64,000 bases of DNA from JAKOUL01 sp035378845 (GCA_035378845.1 DAOSUP010000006.1:30992-94991); one strand, 5' to 3'. Positions 8,350-17,922 are shown, counted from the first letter of the stretch. Notes: generated by a model not told the origin, from the letters alone. Numbers and translations are program-made.

Positions 8350-9609
8350 TTGAGAAAAAGGATTGCTTTCTACACTTTTGGATGTAAGGTAAATCAGTAT
8401 GAAACAGAAAAGCTTAGACAATTAGCCTTAAAGGAAGGATGGGAGGTAGTACCTTTCGGAGAGAAGGCAGATGTTCTCTTTATAAATAGCTGTGCTGTTA
8501 CTCATGTTGCAGAGAGAAAAGCAAGAAGATTAATAAATTTCATAAGGCATCATTATCCAAATATTAAAATAATTTTAGCAGGTTGTTACCCTGAGAAGCT
8601 TAAAATCTGTCCATCCTCTTTAAATGTAAATCTTGTCTTAGATAATAAAGAGAAATGGGAGTTTTTTAACAGCAACGGAGAAGAATCTTTACCTGTAGCA
8701 GTTGGGGATAGAACAAGAGCAGTAGTGAAGATTCAGGATGGATGTAATCAATTTTGTACTTATTGTCTTGTACCATATTTTCGTGGTAGAGAAAGAAGTA
8801 AACCTCTCCATGTAGTTTTAGAAGAGATTAATAATCTTTTAAATCTTGGTTACAAAGAGATAGTTTTAACAGGTATAAGATTAGGAGCTTATGGGCATGA
8901 TTTTGGGAATAAAGATGCTTTGGCAGAACTTTTAGAAAGAATTTTTGTTTTTCCTCAACTCAAAAGAGTGAGACTTAGTTCTATAGAACTTATAGATATA
9001 ACCGATAGACTTATTGAACTCTCAAATTATTTTAAATTCTGTAGACATTGGCACATTCCTCTTCAAAGTGGGGATGATGATATCCTTAGAAAAATGAATA
9101 GAAAGTATACTATTTATGATTTTCAGCAGGTTGTAGAGAAAATAAGAGAAAAAGTACCTGAAGTTGCTATTACTACAGATATTATTGTGGGTTATCCCCA
9201 AGAAACAGAAGAAAATTTTGAAAATACTTATTATTTTGCTTCTCAGATAAAATTTATGAAAATACATGTTTTCCCATTTTCTCCAAGACCAGGAACTTCA
9301 GCAGCTAAATTAAAGCCTTTGCCTTCTAATGTGGTAGAAGAACGTAAGGAAAAGCTTATTAGTTTAAGCAGTCAGTTATGGAAAGATTATGCTAAAAAAT
9401 TTATAGGTAAAGATTTAGAAGTACTTGTGGAGGAAAAAGAGGGAGAATACTATAAGGGAACCTCTGATAATTACTTAAAAGTAGCTTTTAAAAATACAGA
9501 TGACATACAAAAAGGTTCCTTCGTAAAGGTGAAAATAAAAGACATAGATAAAGAAGAAAATAACATAGTATTAGGAGAATTAGTAAAAGAAGAATCAAAA
9601 ATTAGATAA
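8350..9609 (+). CDS. mtaB: tRNA t6A37 methylthiotransferase MtaB
   Basis: A 419-residue radical-SAM methylthiotransferase that converts t6A37 to ms2t6A37 in tRNA. It contains the N-terminal MTTase domain (FGCKVNQYE, NSCAVT, AGCYPE), the radical-SAM CNQFCTYCLVPY cluster motif and a C-terminal TRAM-like domain. The start is TTG at 8350, 4 bases after the rsmE stop; no strong ribosome site lies at the usual distance, so translational coupling is likely. Confidence 0.95.
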   Translation: MRKRIAFYTFGCKVNQYETEKLRQLALKEGWEVVPFGEKADVLFINSCAVTHVAERKARRLINFIRHHYPNIKIILAGCYPEKLKICPSSLNVNLVLDNKEKWEFFNSNGEESLPVAVGDRTRAVVKIQDGCNQFCTYCLVPYFRGRERSKPLHVVLEEINNLLNLGYKEIVLTGIRLGAYGHDFGNKDALAELLERIFVFPQLKRVRLSSIELIDITDRLIELSNYFKFCRHWHIPLQSGDDDILRKMNRKYTIYDFQQVVEKIREKVPEVAITTDIIVGYPQETEENFENTYYFASQIKFMKIHVFPFSPRPGTSAAKLKPLPSNVVEERKEKLISLSSQLWKDYAKKFIGKDLEVLVEEKEGEYYKGTSDNYLKVAFKNTDDIQKGSFVKVKIKDIDKEENNIVLGELVKEESKIR

Positions 9610-9633
9610 GGTCAAAGAAAGGAGGGAAGATAA

Positions 9634-9804
9634 ATGACAGAGGTAAGAGTTGGAAAAGATGAAAGCTTAGATAGTGCTCTAAAAAGATTTAAGAAAAAAT
9701 TGCAAGAAGATGGGGTTTTAGCAGATATTCGTAAACATGAATATTATGAAAAACCGAGTGAAAAGAGAAATAGAAAAAGAGCACAATCAAAGAGGAAAAA
9801 ATAA
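9634..9804 (+). CDS. rpsU: Small ribosomal subunit protein bS21
   Basis: A 56-residue basic protein. It opens MTEVRVGKDESLDSALKRF and ends in a lysine/arginine-rich tail, typical of bS21, which contacts the 16S rRNA 3' region near the anti-Shine-Dalgarno. A strong GGAGGG site precedes the ATG. Position between mtaB and phoH matches the Firmicutes gene order. Confidence 0.96.
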   Translation: MTEVRVGKDESLDSALKRFKKKLQEDGVLADIRKHEYYEKPSEKRNRKRAQSKRKK

Positions 9805-9812
9805 TTAGCTTT

Positions 9813-10700
9813 ATGGAAAAGTCTCTCTTAAGGTCAGAAATATTATTGCCAAAGGAGTTAGGAGAAGATAAAAAGAAGATTATTGAAAGCATAAAAGAGA
9901 CAGATATTTCGGAAGATGTAGAAATAAAGGTTGAAGATGATAAAATACTTCTTTTTGGAGAAGCAAATATGGTTAAAAAAGTTGAAGCATTTTTGCTTGA
10001 GGAGTTTAAAACTGTAAAGATTGAAGAAATAAAAGATGAAGGCAAGTTTTTTGTATTTGATAAGAAGTTAATAAGAGTTGTTACCCCAGGGCAGAAAAAA
10101 TATGTAGAAGCTATAGAAAAGAATAATATAATCTTCTCTAAAGGACCTGCTGGAACAGGAAAAAGTTTTTTGGCTATTGCAGTAGGACTTATACTTCTAC
10201 GTAATAATGTAGTTAAAAAAATGATATTGACGCGTCCAGTAGTAGAAGCAGGAGAAAAACTTGGTTTTCTCCCTGGGGATATTCAACAGAAGGTGGATCC
10301 TTATATAAGACCTTTGTATGACTTTTTAGAGGAGCTTTTAGGACAAGAAAGATTATCTAAACTTATAGAAAAAAATATATTAGAAGTAGCTCCTCTTGCT
10401 TATATGAGGGGGAGAACTTTCAAAGAAGCTTTTGTGCTTTTAGATGAAGCTCAAAATACTACGCCTTTACAAATAAAGATGTTTCTTACAAGGTTTGGTT
10501 TTGGTAGTAAAATGGTAGTTACAGGAGATGTAACTCAAACAGACCTTGGAAATGGTGAAATCTCTGGTCTTATGCATGCATGGCAAGTTTTACAAGGAAT
10601 AAAAGGAGTTGCCTTTGTAGATTTAACGGATGAAGATATAGTAAGACATGATATTGTAAGAGAGATTGTAAAGGCTTATGAAAGATGGGAGAAAAAATAA
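9813..10700 (+). CDS. PhoH-like ATPase
   Basis: A 295-residue protein with a short acidic N-terminal region (a possible KH-like RNA-binding part) followed by the PhoH P-loop domain. Walker A is GPAGTGKS, Walker B lies in AFVLLDEAQN, and the TRPVVEAGEKLGFLPG motif is family-specific. PhoH2-type proteins are associated with RNA metabolism. Adjacent ybeY, an rRNA-maturation endonuclease, supports a role in ribosome or RNA processing. It starts 8 bases after rpsU. Confidence 0.93.
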   Translation: MEKSLLRSEILLPKELGEDKKKIIESIKETDISEDVEIKVEDDKILLFGEANMVKKVEAFLLEEFKTVKIEEIKDEGKFFVFDKKLIRVVTPGQKKYVEAIEKNNIIFSKGPAGTGKSFLAIAVGLILLRNNVVKKMILTRPVVEAGEKLGFLPGDIQQKVDPYIRPLYDFLEELLGQERLSKLIEKNILEVAPLAYMRGRTFKEAFVLLDEAQNTTPLQIKMFLTRFGFGSKMVVTGDVTQTDLGNGEISGLMHAWQVLQGIKGVAFVDLTDEDIVRHDIVREIVKAYERWEKK

Positions 10701-11129
10701 ATGGGATTACAAGTTTATGATTTAGTTGGTGAAGTTTCTAAAAAGGAAGAAGAGAAAATCAAGAATTTTTTAAAAGAAGTTTTTAAAAAAAAGGGGCTTA
10801 TTCCTAATAAATATGATATTTCTGTAGTTATGGTTGATGATGAAAAAATTAAAGAGCTAAATAGCAAATACAGAGGTAAAGATAGTCCAACAGATGTTTT
10901 ATCTTTTTCCTTAGGTAAAGATACGAAAGGTAGAATTGTGGGTGAAATATATATATCCTTAGAAACTGTTAAACAGCAAGCAGAAGAAAATAATAAATCT
11001 CTTCTTGATGAGATTGCTTTTTTAGCTTTACATGGGGTTCTTCATATTCTTGGATATGATCATGAGACTGACGAAGATTATGAGGTTATGGAAAAAGAGG
11101 CATCAAAACTATTTTCCCTTTGGAAGTAG
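10701..11129 (+). CDS. ybeY: Endoribonuclease YbeY (rRNA maturation factor)
   Basis: A 142-residue metalloprotein acting in 16S rRNA 3' maturation and ribosome quality control. The zinc site HGVLHILGYDHETD supplies three histidines, and SPTDVLSFSL is the other conserved block. It begins on the base after the phoH stop codon, so the two are coupled. Confidence 0.96.
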   Translation: MGLQVYDLVGEVSKKEEEKIKNFLKEVFKKKGLIPNKYDISVVMVDDEKIKELNSKYRGKDSPTDVLSFSLGKDTKGRIVGEIYISLETVKQQAEENNKSLLDEIAFLALHGVLHILGYDHETDEDYEVMEKEASKLFSLWK

Positions 11130-11132
11130 GTA

Positions 11133-11492
11133 ATGAGAAGTAAAAACTTGAAAGAAAGTATTTCATATGCTTTAGATGGTTTTGTATTTGGAATAAAATT
11201 TGAAAGAAATATTAAAATCCAAATTGTTGTTTCTATTCTTGCTTTGTTTATAGGAATTGTTTTAGAATTCTCTCTTTCGGATATGTTATTTATTCTTCTT
11301 TGGATAGGAATTGTAATTAGTGCTGAGTTTTTTAATACTGCAATAGAGAGAACATTAGATTCTATCTCGGAAGATTTTTCTCCCAAAATAAAACTAATTA
11401 AGGATTTGTCTGCGTCAGCAGTGTTTATTTTGGCTATTTTAGCAGTGATTTCTGGTGGTCTCATTTTTTTGAAGTATATAAACTTACCATAG
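11133..11492 (+). CDS. dgkA: Diacylglycerol / undecaprenol kinase (DgkA family)
   Basis: A 119-residue integral membrane kinase with three hydrophobic helices. The catalytic segment SAEFFNTAIERTLD contains the conserved glutamates. In Gram-positive relatives the enzyme phosphorylates undecaprenol to recycle the carrier lipid; in Proteobacteria it uses diacylglycerol. The Firmicutes-like neighbourhood (ybeY-dgkA-cdd-era) favours undecaprenol, by inference. Confidence 0.92.
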   Translation: MRSKNLKESISYALDGFVFGIKFERNIKIQIVVSILALFIGIVLEFSLSDMLFILLWIGIVISAEFFNTAIERTLDSISEDFSPKIKLIKDLSASAVFILAILAVISGGLIFLKYINLP

Positions 11493-11510
11493 AAGGGGTG
11501 TGAAGAAGGG

Positions 11511-12791
11511 CTGTATTACCTACTTATAATAATTTTATTAAGTTTGTCGGGTTTTCTTTCGGCTTTAGAAGCATCACTTCTTTCTCTTCCTAAGATTAAA
11601 CTGCATCACCTTTCTGAGTCTGGTAATAGAAAGGCAGAAAGACTTTTGAGATTAATGGAAGATACTCAAAAGGTTCTTACTACAATTCTTATTGCTAATA
11701 ATCTTGTAAATATTCTTATTTCATCTATAGCCACTAAATTAGCGTTATCTTTTACTCAGAGCTATGGTATAGCTCTTGCTACAGGTATATCTACTTTATT
11801 TATAGTTGTATTTGGGGATGTCATTCCTAAGTCTTTTGGTTTAAAGTATAAAGAGAGGTATGCTCTTTCGGTTTTAAACTTATTTTATCCTATTTACTAT
11901 TTAATGCTTCCTATAGCCAATGGTATCCTTGCATTTAGTGCTATTTTTTATAGACTCTTAGGAAATAGTCAGGAAAAAATCTCTCCCTTTGCCACTGTGG
12001 ATGAGTTTCTCACATTAGTAAATGTAGGAGAGAAAGAAGGTATTATTGAGAAAGAAGAAAAAGAGCTGATAAATAATATCTTAGAATTTACAGATACAGA
12101 AGTGCATGAGGTTATGGTACCAAGAATTGATATGGTATGTGTTAACGTAGATGGTTCTCTAAAAGAGGCATGGAAAAAGGTTATTGAAGAAGGGCATTCT
12201 CGTCTTCCTGTATATGAAGGAAGTATTGATAATATCATAGGCATAATACATGCGAAAGATATTTTAAAAGCATTAGCAGAAAAAGATCTAAACGCAAGTA
12301 TAAGAGGTATTTTAAGAGAGGTTATTTATGTTCCAGAAAACATGAAGATAAATGAGCTATTTAATGAGATGCGCAGAAAAAAGGCACATATGGCTATTGT
12401 AGTGGATGAATACGGAGGAACCTCAGGACTTGTAACCTTAGAAGATTTGTTAGAAGAATTAGTAGGAGAAATAGAAGACGAATACGATAAAGAAAAAAAT
12501 ACCTTTTCTTTTATAGATGAAAACACTATTCTTGTAGATGCTAAGAAAAATATCTATGAACTTAATGATATTTTAAAAGAATCTTGGAGTATTACTCTAC
12601 CAGAAACCGATTATGACACTTTAGGTGGTCTTATATTGGATATATTAGGTAGAGTTCCTTTGAGAGGAGAGGAAATTGATTTAGGAGATATAAAAATTAA
12701 GATTGAGAGTGTACGCAGGCAAAGGATTGAAAAAGTAAAGATAATAAAGAAAAAGATAAAAGATGAGGAGAAAGAGGTGAAAGATGAGTGA
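11511..12791 (+). CDS. CNNM/CorC-HlyC family membrane protein
   Basis: Order of domains: DUF21 membrane domain with about four hydrophobic helices, a CBS pair (VMVPRIDMV through the HMAIVVDEYGGTSGLVTLEDLLEE block) and a C-terminal CorC/HlyC domain. Relatives export Mg2+ or Co2+ or modulate such export. The first canonical start is TTG at 11544, but this would cut off most of the first membrane helix. The open frame upstream reads LYYLLIIILLSLSGFLSALEA and has no ATG, GTG or TTG; CTG at 11511, 12 bases after AGAAGGGG, is the best candidate. Start is uncertain. It overlaps pyrG by 8 bases. Confidence 0.85.
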   Translation: MYYLLIIILLSLSGFLSALEASLLSLPKIKLHHLSESGNRKAERLLRLMEDTQKVLTTILIANNLVNILISSIATKLALSFTQSYGIALATGISTLFIVVFGDVIPKSFGLKYKERYALSVLNLFYPIYYLMLPIANGILAFSAIFYRLLGNSQEKISPFATVDEFLTLVNVGEKEGIIEKEEKELINNILEFTDTEVHEVMVPRIDMVCVNVDGSLKEAWKKVIEEGHSRLPVYEGSIDNIIGIIHAKDILKALAEKDLNASIRGILREVIYVPENMKINELFNEMRRKKAHMAIVVDEYGGTSGLVTLEDLLEELVGEIEDEYDKEKNTFSFIDENTILVDAKKNIYELNDILKESWSITLPETDYDTLGGLILDILGRVPLRGEEIDLGDIKIKIESVRRQRIEKVKIIKKKIKDEEKEVKDE

Positions 12792-14388
12792 CACAAAGTT
12801 TATATTCATAACAGGCGGTGTTATATCATCCTTAGGTAAGGGTCTTACTACTGCTTCCTTAGGAAGGATTTTAAAGAGTAAAGGTTTTAAAGTTACAGCT
12901 CTGAAGTTTGATCCATATCTAAATGTAGATGCAGGAACTATGAATCCATACCAACATGGAGAAATATTTGTAACGGAGGATGGAGCTGAAACTGATCTTG
13001 ACCTTGGGCATTACGAGAGATTTTTAGATGTAAACCTTTCTGCTATAAATAATGTAACTACAGGTAAAATCTATTCAAGTGTTATAAAAAAAGAAAGAGA
13101 AGGAAAATACTTAGGTTCAACTGTACAGATTATTCCTCACATTACTGAGGAAATAAAAGAGAGCATAAGAGTTGTTGCTCAAAAAACCCAAGCAGATGTT
13201 GTATTAATTGAGATTGGAGGTACCGTAGGAGATATTGAAGGGCTTCCTTTTTTGGAAGCTGCAAGGCAGTTTAGAAAAGAAGTAGGAAGAGAAAATGTTA
13301 TTTATCTACATGTTACTTTGGTCCCTTCTCTTTTCCCCACAGGAGAGTTAAAAACAAAGCCTACCCAACATAGCGTAAAAGAATTAAGAAGTATAGGAAT
13401 ACAGCCTGATATAATCCTATGTAGAGCAAGAACAAAATTACCAAAAGGAATAAGAGAAAAAATAGCCTTGTTTACTGATGTGGAACCTGAAGCAGTTATT
13501 ACTGGTGTTGATGTTGAAGACATATATACTATTCCTCTTTCCTTTGAAGAAGAAGGATTAGGAGATTTAGCATGTAGGTTTTTGGAACTTGAGAATAGAA
13601 AGAGTCATCTTGAAGACTGGGAGAAGATGGTAAATAAAGAGTTAAATGGAGAGGTTAATATAACGATCTTAGGTAAATATGTTAGTTTACCTGATGCTTA
13701 TCTGAGTGTAGTTCAAGCTTTAAAACATGCTACGAGATATTATGGGGTAAAACTAAATTCAAGATTGGTAGAGTCAGATAAAGTAAATTCAAATACTGTA
13801 GAAGAAGCTTTAAAAGGTACTGATGGGCTTTTAGTCCCTGGAGGCTTTGGGACAAGAGGAATAGAAGGAATGGTTGAGGGAATAAGGTGGGCAAGGATTA
13901 ACAAAGTACCATTTTTAGGGCTTTGTCTTGGACTCCAATGCGCTGTTATAGAGTTTGCGCAGAGTTTTGGGCTTAAATATGCAAACAGTAGCGAATTTGA
14001 TGAGAATACTCCTGATCCTGTAATAGATCTTATGCCTGACCAAAAAGATCTTAAGAATAAAGGTGGTACTATGAGACTTGGGGCTTACCCATGTGTTTTA
14101 GATAAAGATTCTTTAGCTTATAAATGTTATCAACAAGATATTGTTTATGAGAGACATAGACATAGATATGAGGTGAACAATGAATATAGGGAATTCTTTA
14201 GAGAAAATGGATTAAAGATCTCAGGAACATCTCCTGATGGGAATTTAATAGAAATTATTGAACTTGTAGATCATCCATGGTTTGTAGCGACACAATTCCA
14301 TCCTGAGTATAAATCCAGACCATTAAATCCTCATCCCCTTTTTAAAGGTTTTATAGAAAGTGTAATAAAAGAGAAGAAACATGGATAA
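12784..14388 (+). CDS. pyrG: CTP synthase
   Basis: A 534-residue enzyme making CTP from UTP, ATP and glutamine. The synthetase domain begins with the ITGGVISSLGKGLTTASLG nucleotide loop. The glutaminase domain carries the nucleophile in LGLCLGLQ and the catalytic His/Glu in ATQFHPEYKS. Full length. Its placement between a CorC-like gene and cytidine deaminase groups CTP synthesis with cytidine salvage. Confidence 0.98.
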   Translation: MSDTKFIFITGGVISSLGKGLTTASLGRILKSKGFKVTALKFDPYLNVDAGTMNPYQHGEIFVTEDGAETDLDLGHYERFLDVNLSAINNVTTGKIYSSVIKKEREGKYLGSTVQIIPHITEEIKESIRVVAQKTQADVVLIEIGGTVGDIEGLPFLEAARQFRKEVGRENVIYLHVTLVPSLFPTGELKTKPTQHSVKELRSIGIQPDIILCRARTKLPKGIREKIALFTDVEPEAVITGVDVEDIYTIPLSFEEEGLGDLACRFLELENRKSHLEDWEKMVNKELNGEVNITILGKYVSLPDAYLSVVQALKHATRYYGVKLNSRLVESDKVNSNTVEEALKGTDGLLVPGGFGTRGIEGMVEGIRWARINKVPFLGLCLGLQCAVIEFAQSFGLKYANSSEFDENTPDPVIDLMPDQKDLKNKGGTMRLGAYPCVLDKDSLAYKCYQQDIVYERHRHRYEVNNEYREFFRENGLKISGTSPDGNLIEIIELVDHPWFVATQFHPEYKSRPLNPHPLFKGFIESVIKEKKHG

Positions 14389-14779
14389 TAGAGAACTTTT
14401 AAATAAAGCTTTAGATGTAATTAAATATTCTTATTCTCCATATTCTCATTTTCCTCTTGGCGTTGCTCTTCTCACAAAAAGTGGAAAAGTATATACAGGT
14501 ACAAACATTGAAAATGCTTCTTATGGCTTGACCATATGTGCTGAAAGGGTTGCTATGTTTAAAGCGATAAGTGAAGGAGAAAGGAGTTTCTCAAAAATTG
14601 TAATAGTTGATAAAGATGGTAGAGGGGTACCTCCTTGCGGAGCTTGTAGACAAGTAATGGTAGAATTTTCTCCAGATATGGAGATTCTACTATATAGTCC
14701 TGAAAAAGATAGCTTTGAAATTTTTAAAGCCTCTGAGATGTTGCCTATAAGTTTTTCTTTAGAGGTAAAAGATGAGTAG
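14381..14779 (+). CDS. cdd: Cytidine deaminase
   Basis: A 132-residue zinc enzyme that deaminates cytidine and deoxycytidine to uridine and deoxyuridine. Zinc ligands and catalytic Glu are in TICAERVAMF and PPCGACRQVM. It overlaps both pyrG and era by 8 bases. The cdd-era order is the same as in Bacillus. Confidence 0.97.
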   Translation: MDNRELLNKALDVIKYSYSPYSHFPLGVALLTKSGKVYTGTNIENASYGLTICAERVAMFKAISEGERSFSKIVIVDKDGRGVPPCGACRQVMVEFSPDMEILLYSPEKDSFEIFKASEMLPISFSLEVKDE

Positions 14780-15665
14780 TACAAAATTAGCTTATATTAG
14801 TATTGTAGGAAAGCCAAATGCAGGAAAATCAACCCTAATAAATCTTTTAGTAGGGGAAAAGGTGTCCATTGTAGCTGATAAACCTCAGACTACTCGCCAA
14901 CGAATTTTAGGAATATTAACCTTAGAGGATGCACAGTTTATATTTTTAGATACTCCAGGCTGGTATCCTCCTAAGCATCTTTTAGGAGAATATATGCAGA
15001 AAGTTATTAGGCAAACCATTGAGGATTCAGATATTGTCCTCTATATAATAGATGTAACAGAGAGAATAGACAATGATGATAGAGCTTTTCTTAATTTTGT
15101 AAAGTCTAAGGATAAACCTTTTATAGTTCTTTTAAATAAAGTAGATATGGTCTCAGAAAAAATAGTAGAAGAGAAGAAAAAAGAAGTTTTAGGGCTTGGA
15201 ATTCCTGAAGATAATATTATTGGAATATCTGCTCTTTTAGGAACTAATAAGGAGATATTATTGGGTCATTTAAAAGCAATATCTCCAGAAGGAATCTTTC
15301 TATATCCTCCAGATATGCTTACGGATCAAACAGATAAATTCTGGATTTCTGAGATAATTAGAGAAAAGATCATTCATCTTACTCATCAAGAACTTCCTCA
15401 CTCGGTGACAGTATATGTAGATGAGATTGAAGATAGAAAGAATGGTGTGCTTGTCTATATAAGGGCTACTATTCTTGTGGAACGACCAACTCAAAAAGCA
15501 ATTATTATAGGGAAAGATGGACAGATGTTAAAAAAGATTGGTACCTTAGCTCGTATGGAACTTGAAGATTATTTTGAAAAACAGGTTTACTTAGATCTGT
15601 GGGTTAAAGTTAAAGAGAAGTGGAGAAAAAAGCCCGAAGTTTTGAGAGAATTAGGATATCAATAG
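14772..15665 (+). CDS. era: GTPase Era
   Basis: A 297-residue ribosome-assembly GTPase that binds the 3' end of 16S rRNA. G1 is GKPNAGKST (13-21), the Switch II motif is DTPGW, G4 is NKVD, and the C-terminal KH domain contains the VERPTQKAIIIGKDG loop. It sits in the same operon as ybeY, rpsU and rsmE, all of which act on the 30S subunit. Confidence 0.98.
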   Translation: MSSTKLAYISIVGKPNAGKSTLINLLVGEKVSIVADKPQTTRQRILGILTLEDAQFIFLDTPGWYPPKHLLGEYMQKVIRQTIEDSDIVLYIIDVTERIDNDDRAFLNFVKSKDKPFIVLLNKVDMVSEKIVEEKKKEVLGLGIPEDNIIGISALLGTNKEILLGHLKAISPEGIFLYPPDMLTDQTDKFWISEIIREKIIHLTHQELPHSVTVYVDEIEDRKNGVLVYIRATILVERPTQKAIIIGKDGQMLKKIGTLARMELEDYFEKQVYLDLWVKVKEKWRKKPEVLRELGYQ

Positions 15666-15674
15666 AGGTGAATT

Positions 15675-16334
15675 ATGGATAAAAAGACCTTAGCTAAAAT
15701 GATAGATCATACTTTACTTAAACCTATTGCTACAACAAAAGATATTGAGAAATTGTGTTTAGAAGCAATAGAATATGGTTTTTATTCTGTATGCATTAAT
15801 TCTTGTTATATTCCCTTAGCCAAGAATTTTTTAGAGGGTACAGATATTAAAATCTGTACTGTTATAGATTTTCCTTTGGGAGCAAGTGCTACTTCTATAA
15901 AGGTATTTCAGGTTTCAAAAACTTTAGAACTTGGAGCTAATGAGTTTGATATGGTCATAAATATTGGTGCTTTGAAAGATAGAAGGAGAGATTATCTTGC
16001 TAATGAGATAAGAGAGATTGTGAAAGCTGCAGAGAATCATATAGTGAAAGTAATAATAGAAACCTGCTATTTGACTGATGATGAAAAAGTTTATGCTACA
16101 GAGATCATAAAAGAAAGTGGTGCTCATTTTGTAAAGACATCTACAGGTTTTGGAACTGGAGGAGCAACAGTGGAAGATATTTTACTTTTAAAGAGAGTTG
16201 CAGGTGAAGACTTAAAAATTAAAGCATCTGGTGGTATAAGAGATTTTGAACAGGCACTAAATATGATAAAAGCAGGAGCAGATAGAATTGGGGCTTCTAA
16301 TAGTGTGAGTATAGTCAATGGGATTAGAGAATAG
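15675..16334 (+). CDS. deoC: Deoxyribose-phosphate aldolase
   Basis: A 219-residue class I aldolase that cleaves 2-deoxyribose 5-phosphate into acetaldehyde and glyceraldehyde 3-phosphate. The Schiff-base lysine lies in FVKTSTGFGTGGAT, and the second catalytic lysine in IKASGGIRDF. It is inserted between era and recO and probably acts with cdd in nucleoside salvage. The 3' end overlaps recO by 17 bases. Confidence 0.96.
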   Translation: MDKKTLAKMIDHTLLKPIATTKDIEKLCLEAIEYGFYSVCINSCYIPLAKNFLEGTDIKICTVIDFPLGASATSIKVFQVSKTLELGANEFDMVINIGALKDRRRDYLANEIREIVKAAENHIVKVIIETCYLTDDEKVYATEIIKESGAHFVKTSTGFGTGGATVEDILLLKRVAGEDLKIKASGGIRDFEQALNMIKAGADRIGASNSVSIVNGIRE

Positions 16335-17007
16335 ATATTATTATGAAGAAGGAATAATTTTGAATAGGAAAAAGGTGGGAGACGGAGATTTATTGCTAAA
16401 TGTCTATGGTAAGGGAAAAGGTAAATTTTGGGTAAAGGCACCAGGGGCATTAAAAATGAAGAATCGTTTAAGGGGACGTGTAGAAGTGCTTACTTATGGT
16501 AAAGGTTATTTTGTTAACAGAAAAGAGCTTGATTTATTAGTAAATTGGCAGGTCTATGACCGTTTTTCAGATTTAAAAGATGATCTAAATAACTTCTTCT
16601 TGGTAGCAAAGTATATTGATCTATTTAATGAGAGTATTCCATTAGAAGTCAAAGATACAGAGGTTTTTAATCTTCTTTTAAGTTTTTTGCAGGTAAAAAA
16701 AGTTAACGGAAGCATAGGGAAAATTTTTCTACTTAAAATTTGGCAAAGATTAGGATTTTTGGCTCCATTTTCAGAGAAATGTGCTTCTTGTAATAAGGGT
16801 TTAAGTGACTTTGTAGTCGTAGATTTTTTAGACAATAAGATATTTTGTAAGAATTGTGTTAGAAATGGGTTTGTTATACCGTTTGATGAGATAAAGAATT
16901 ATAACAAGATATTGGGAGAGCCTTTTGAAAAATTAATAAAAGAGGATTGGGAAAAAACTCCTATACAGGATGAGTTTTTTGATAAGATAAAAGAGAGGAT
17001 ATTTTAG
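16318..17007 (+). CDS. recO: DNA repair protein RecO
   Basis: A 229-residue RecO: an N-terminal OB-fold region (YYYEEGIILNRKKVGDGD) and a C-terminal helical domain with a four-cysteine zinc-finger pattern, CASC followed by CKNC. RecO loads RecA on SSB-coated DNA with RecR. The start ATG lies within the deoC 3' end; this frame shift between overlapping genes makes coupling likely. Confidence 0.92.
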   Translation: MGLENRYYYEEGIILNRKKVGDGDLLLNVYGKGKGKFWVKAPGALKMKNRLRGRVEVLTYGKGYFVNRKELDLLVNWQVYDRFSDLKDDLNNFFLVAKYIDLFNESIPLEVKDTEVFNLLLSFLQVKKVNGSIGKIFLLKIWQRLGFLAPFSEKCASCNKGLSDFVVVDFLDNKIFCKNCVRNGFVIPFDEIKNYNKILGEPFEKLIKEDWEKTPIQDEFFDKIKERIF

Positions 17008-17022
17008 GAGGGAGATAAAAGA

Positions 17023-17922
17023 ATGCTTTTTCAAGAGATCATATTTAAACTAAATGAATTCTGGCACAAACAAGGCTGTATTATTCAGCAACCGTATGAT
17101 ATTGAAGTTGGAGCTGGAACGATGAATCCCGCAACTTTTTTTAGAGTTTTAGGACCAGAACCATGGAATGTAGCATATGTAGAGCCTTCAAGACGTCCTA
17201 CTGATGGGAGATATGGCGAAAATCCAAATCGTCTCCAGCATTACTATCAATATCAAGTAATCTTAAAGCCATCTCCTTCTAATGTCCAAGAGATTTATAT
17301 TGATAGTTTACGATATTTAGGGATAGATATAGAGAAGCATGATATTAGGTTCGTAGAAGATAACTGGGAGTCTCCAACCTTAGGAGCATGGGGAATAGGT
17401 TGGGAAGTTTGGTTAGATGGAATGGAGATTACTCAGTTTACCTATTTCCAGCAGTGTGGTGGCTTTGATTTATTTCCTATTTCTGCAGAGATTACCTATG
17501 GGCTTGAAAGAATAACAATGTATATTCAAGGTGTAGATGATTTTAAAGATATTTTATGGCAAGATAATATTACTTATGGTGATGTGCATCTTCAAAGCGA
17601 GATAGAAAATTGTAAATATAATTTTGAACTGGCAGATATAGAAAGACTTAGGTTGCTTTTTAATGAGTATGAAAAAGAATCGGAACGATTATTAAATGAA
17701 GGACTAACCTTTCCTGCCTATGATTATGTCTTAAAATGTTCTCATACTTTCAACTTACTTGATGCGAGAGGGGCTATAAGTGTAGTTCAGAGGTCACAGT
17801 ATATTTCAAGGATAAGAAGACTCGCTGCTAAAGCCGCAGAAAATTATTTGAAAAGTAGAGAAACTTTAGGTTTTCCACTTTTAAAGAAAACGGTAAGAAG
17901 GGAGGAAAAAAATTTTGCATAG
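17023..17922 (+). CDS. glyQ: Glycyl-tRNA synthetase alpha subunit
   Basis: A 299-residue catalytic subunit of the bacterial alpha2beta2 glycyl-tRNA synthetase. Motifs are FWHKQGCIIQQPYDIEVGAG, MNPATFFRVLGPEPW and YVEPSRRPTDGRYGENPNR. AGGAGGGAG precedes the ATG. Only 15 bases separate it from recO, leaving no room for a T-box leader, so unlike in many Firmicutes the pair is not controlled by tRNA-Gly at this point. Confidence 0.98.
   Translation: MLFQEIIFKLNEFWHKQGCIIQQPYDIEVGAGTMNPATFFRVLGPEPWNVAYVEPSRRPTDGRYGENPNRLQHYYQYQVILKPSPSNVQEIYIDSLRYLGIDIEKHDIRFVEDNWESPTLGAWGIGWEVWLDGMEITQFTYFQQCGGFDLFPISAEITYGLERITMYIQGVDDFKDILWQDNITYGDVHLQSEIENCKYNFELADIERLRLLFNEYEKESERLLNEGLTFPAYDYVLKCSHTFNLLDARGAISVVQRSQYISRIRRLAAKAAENYLKSRETLGFPLLKKTVRREEKNFA

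Noticed and set aside
17008..17022. T-box leader before glyQ
   Set aside because: Only 15 bases separate recO and glyQ. The pheS start likewise lies inside the upstream gene.
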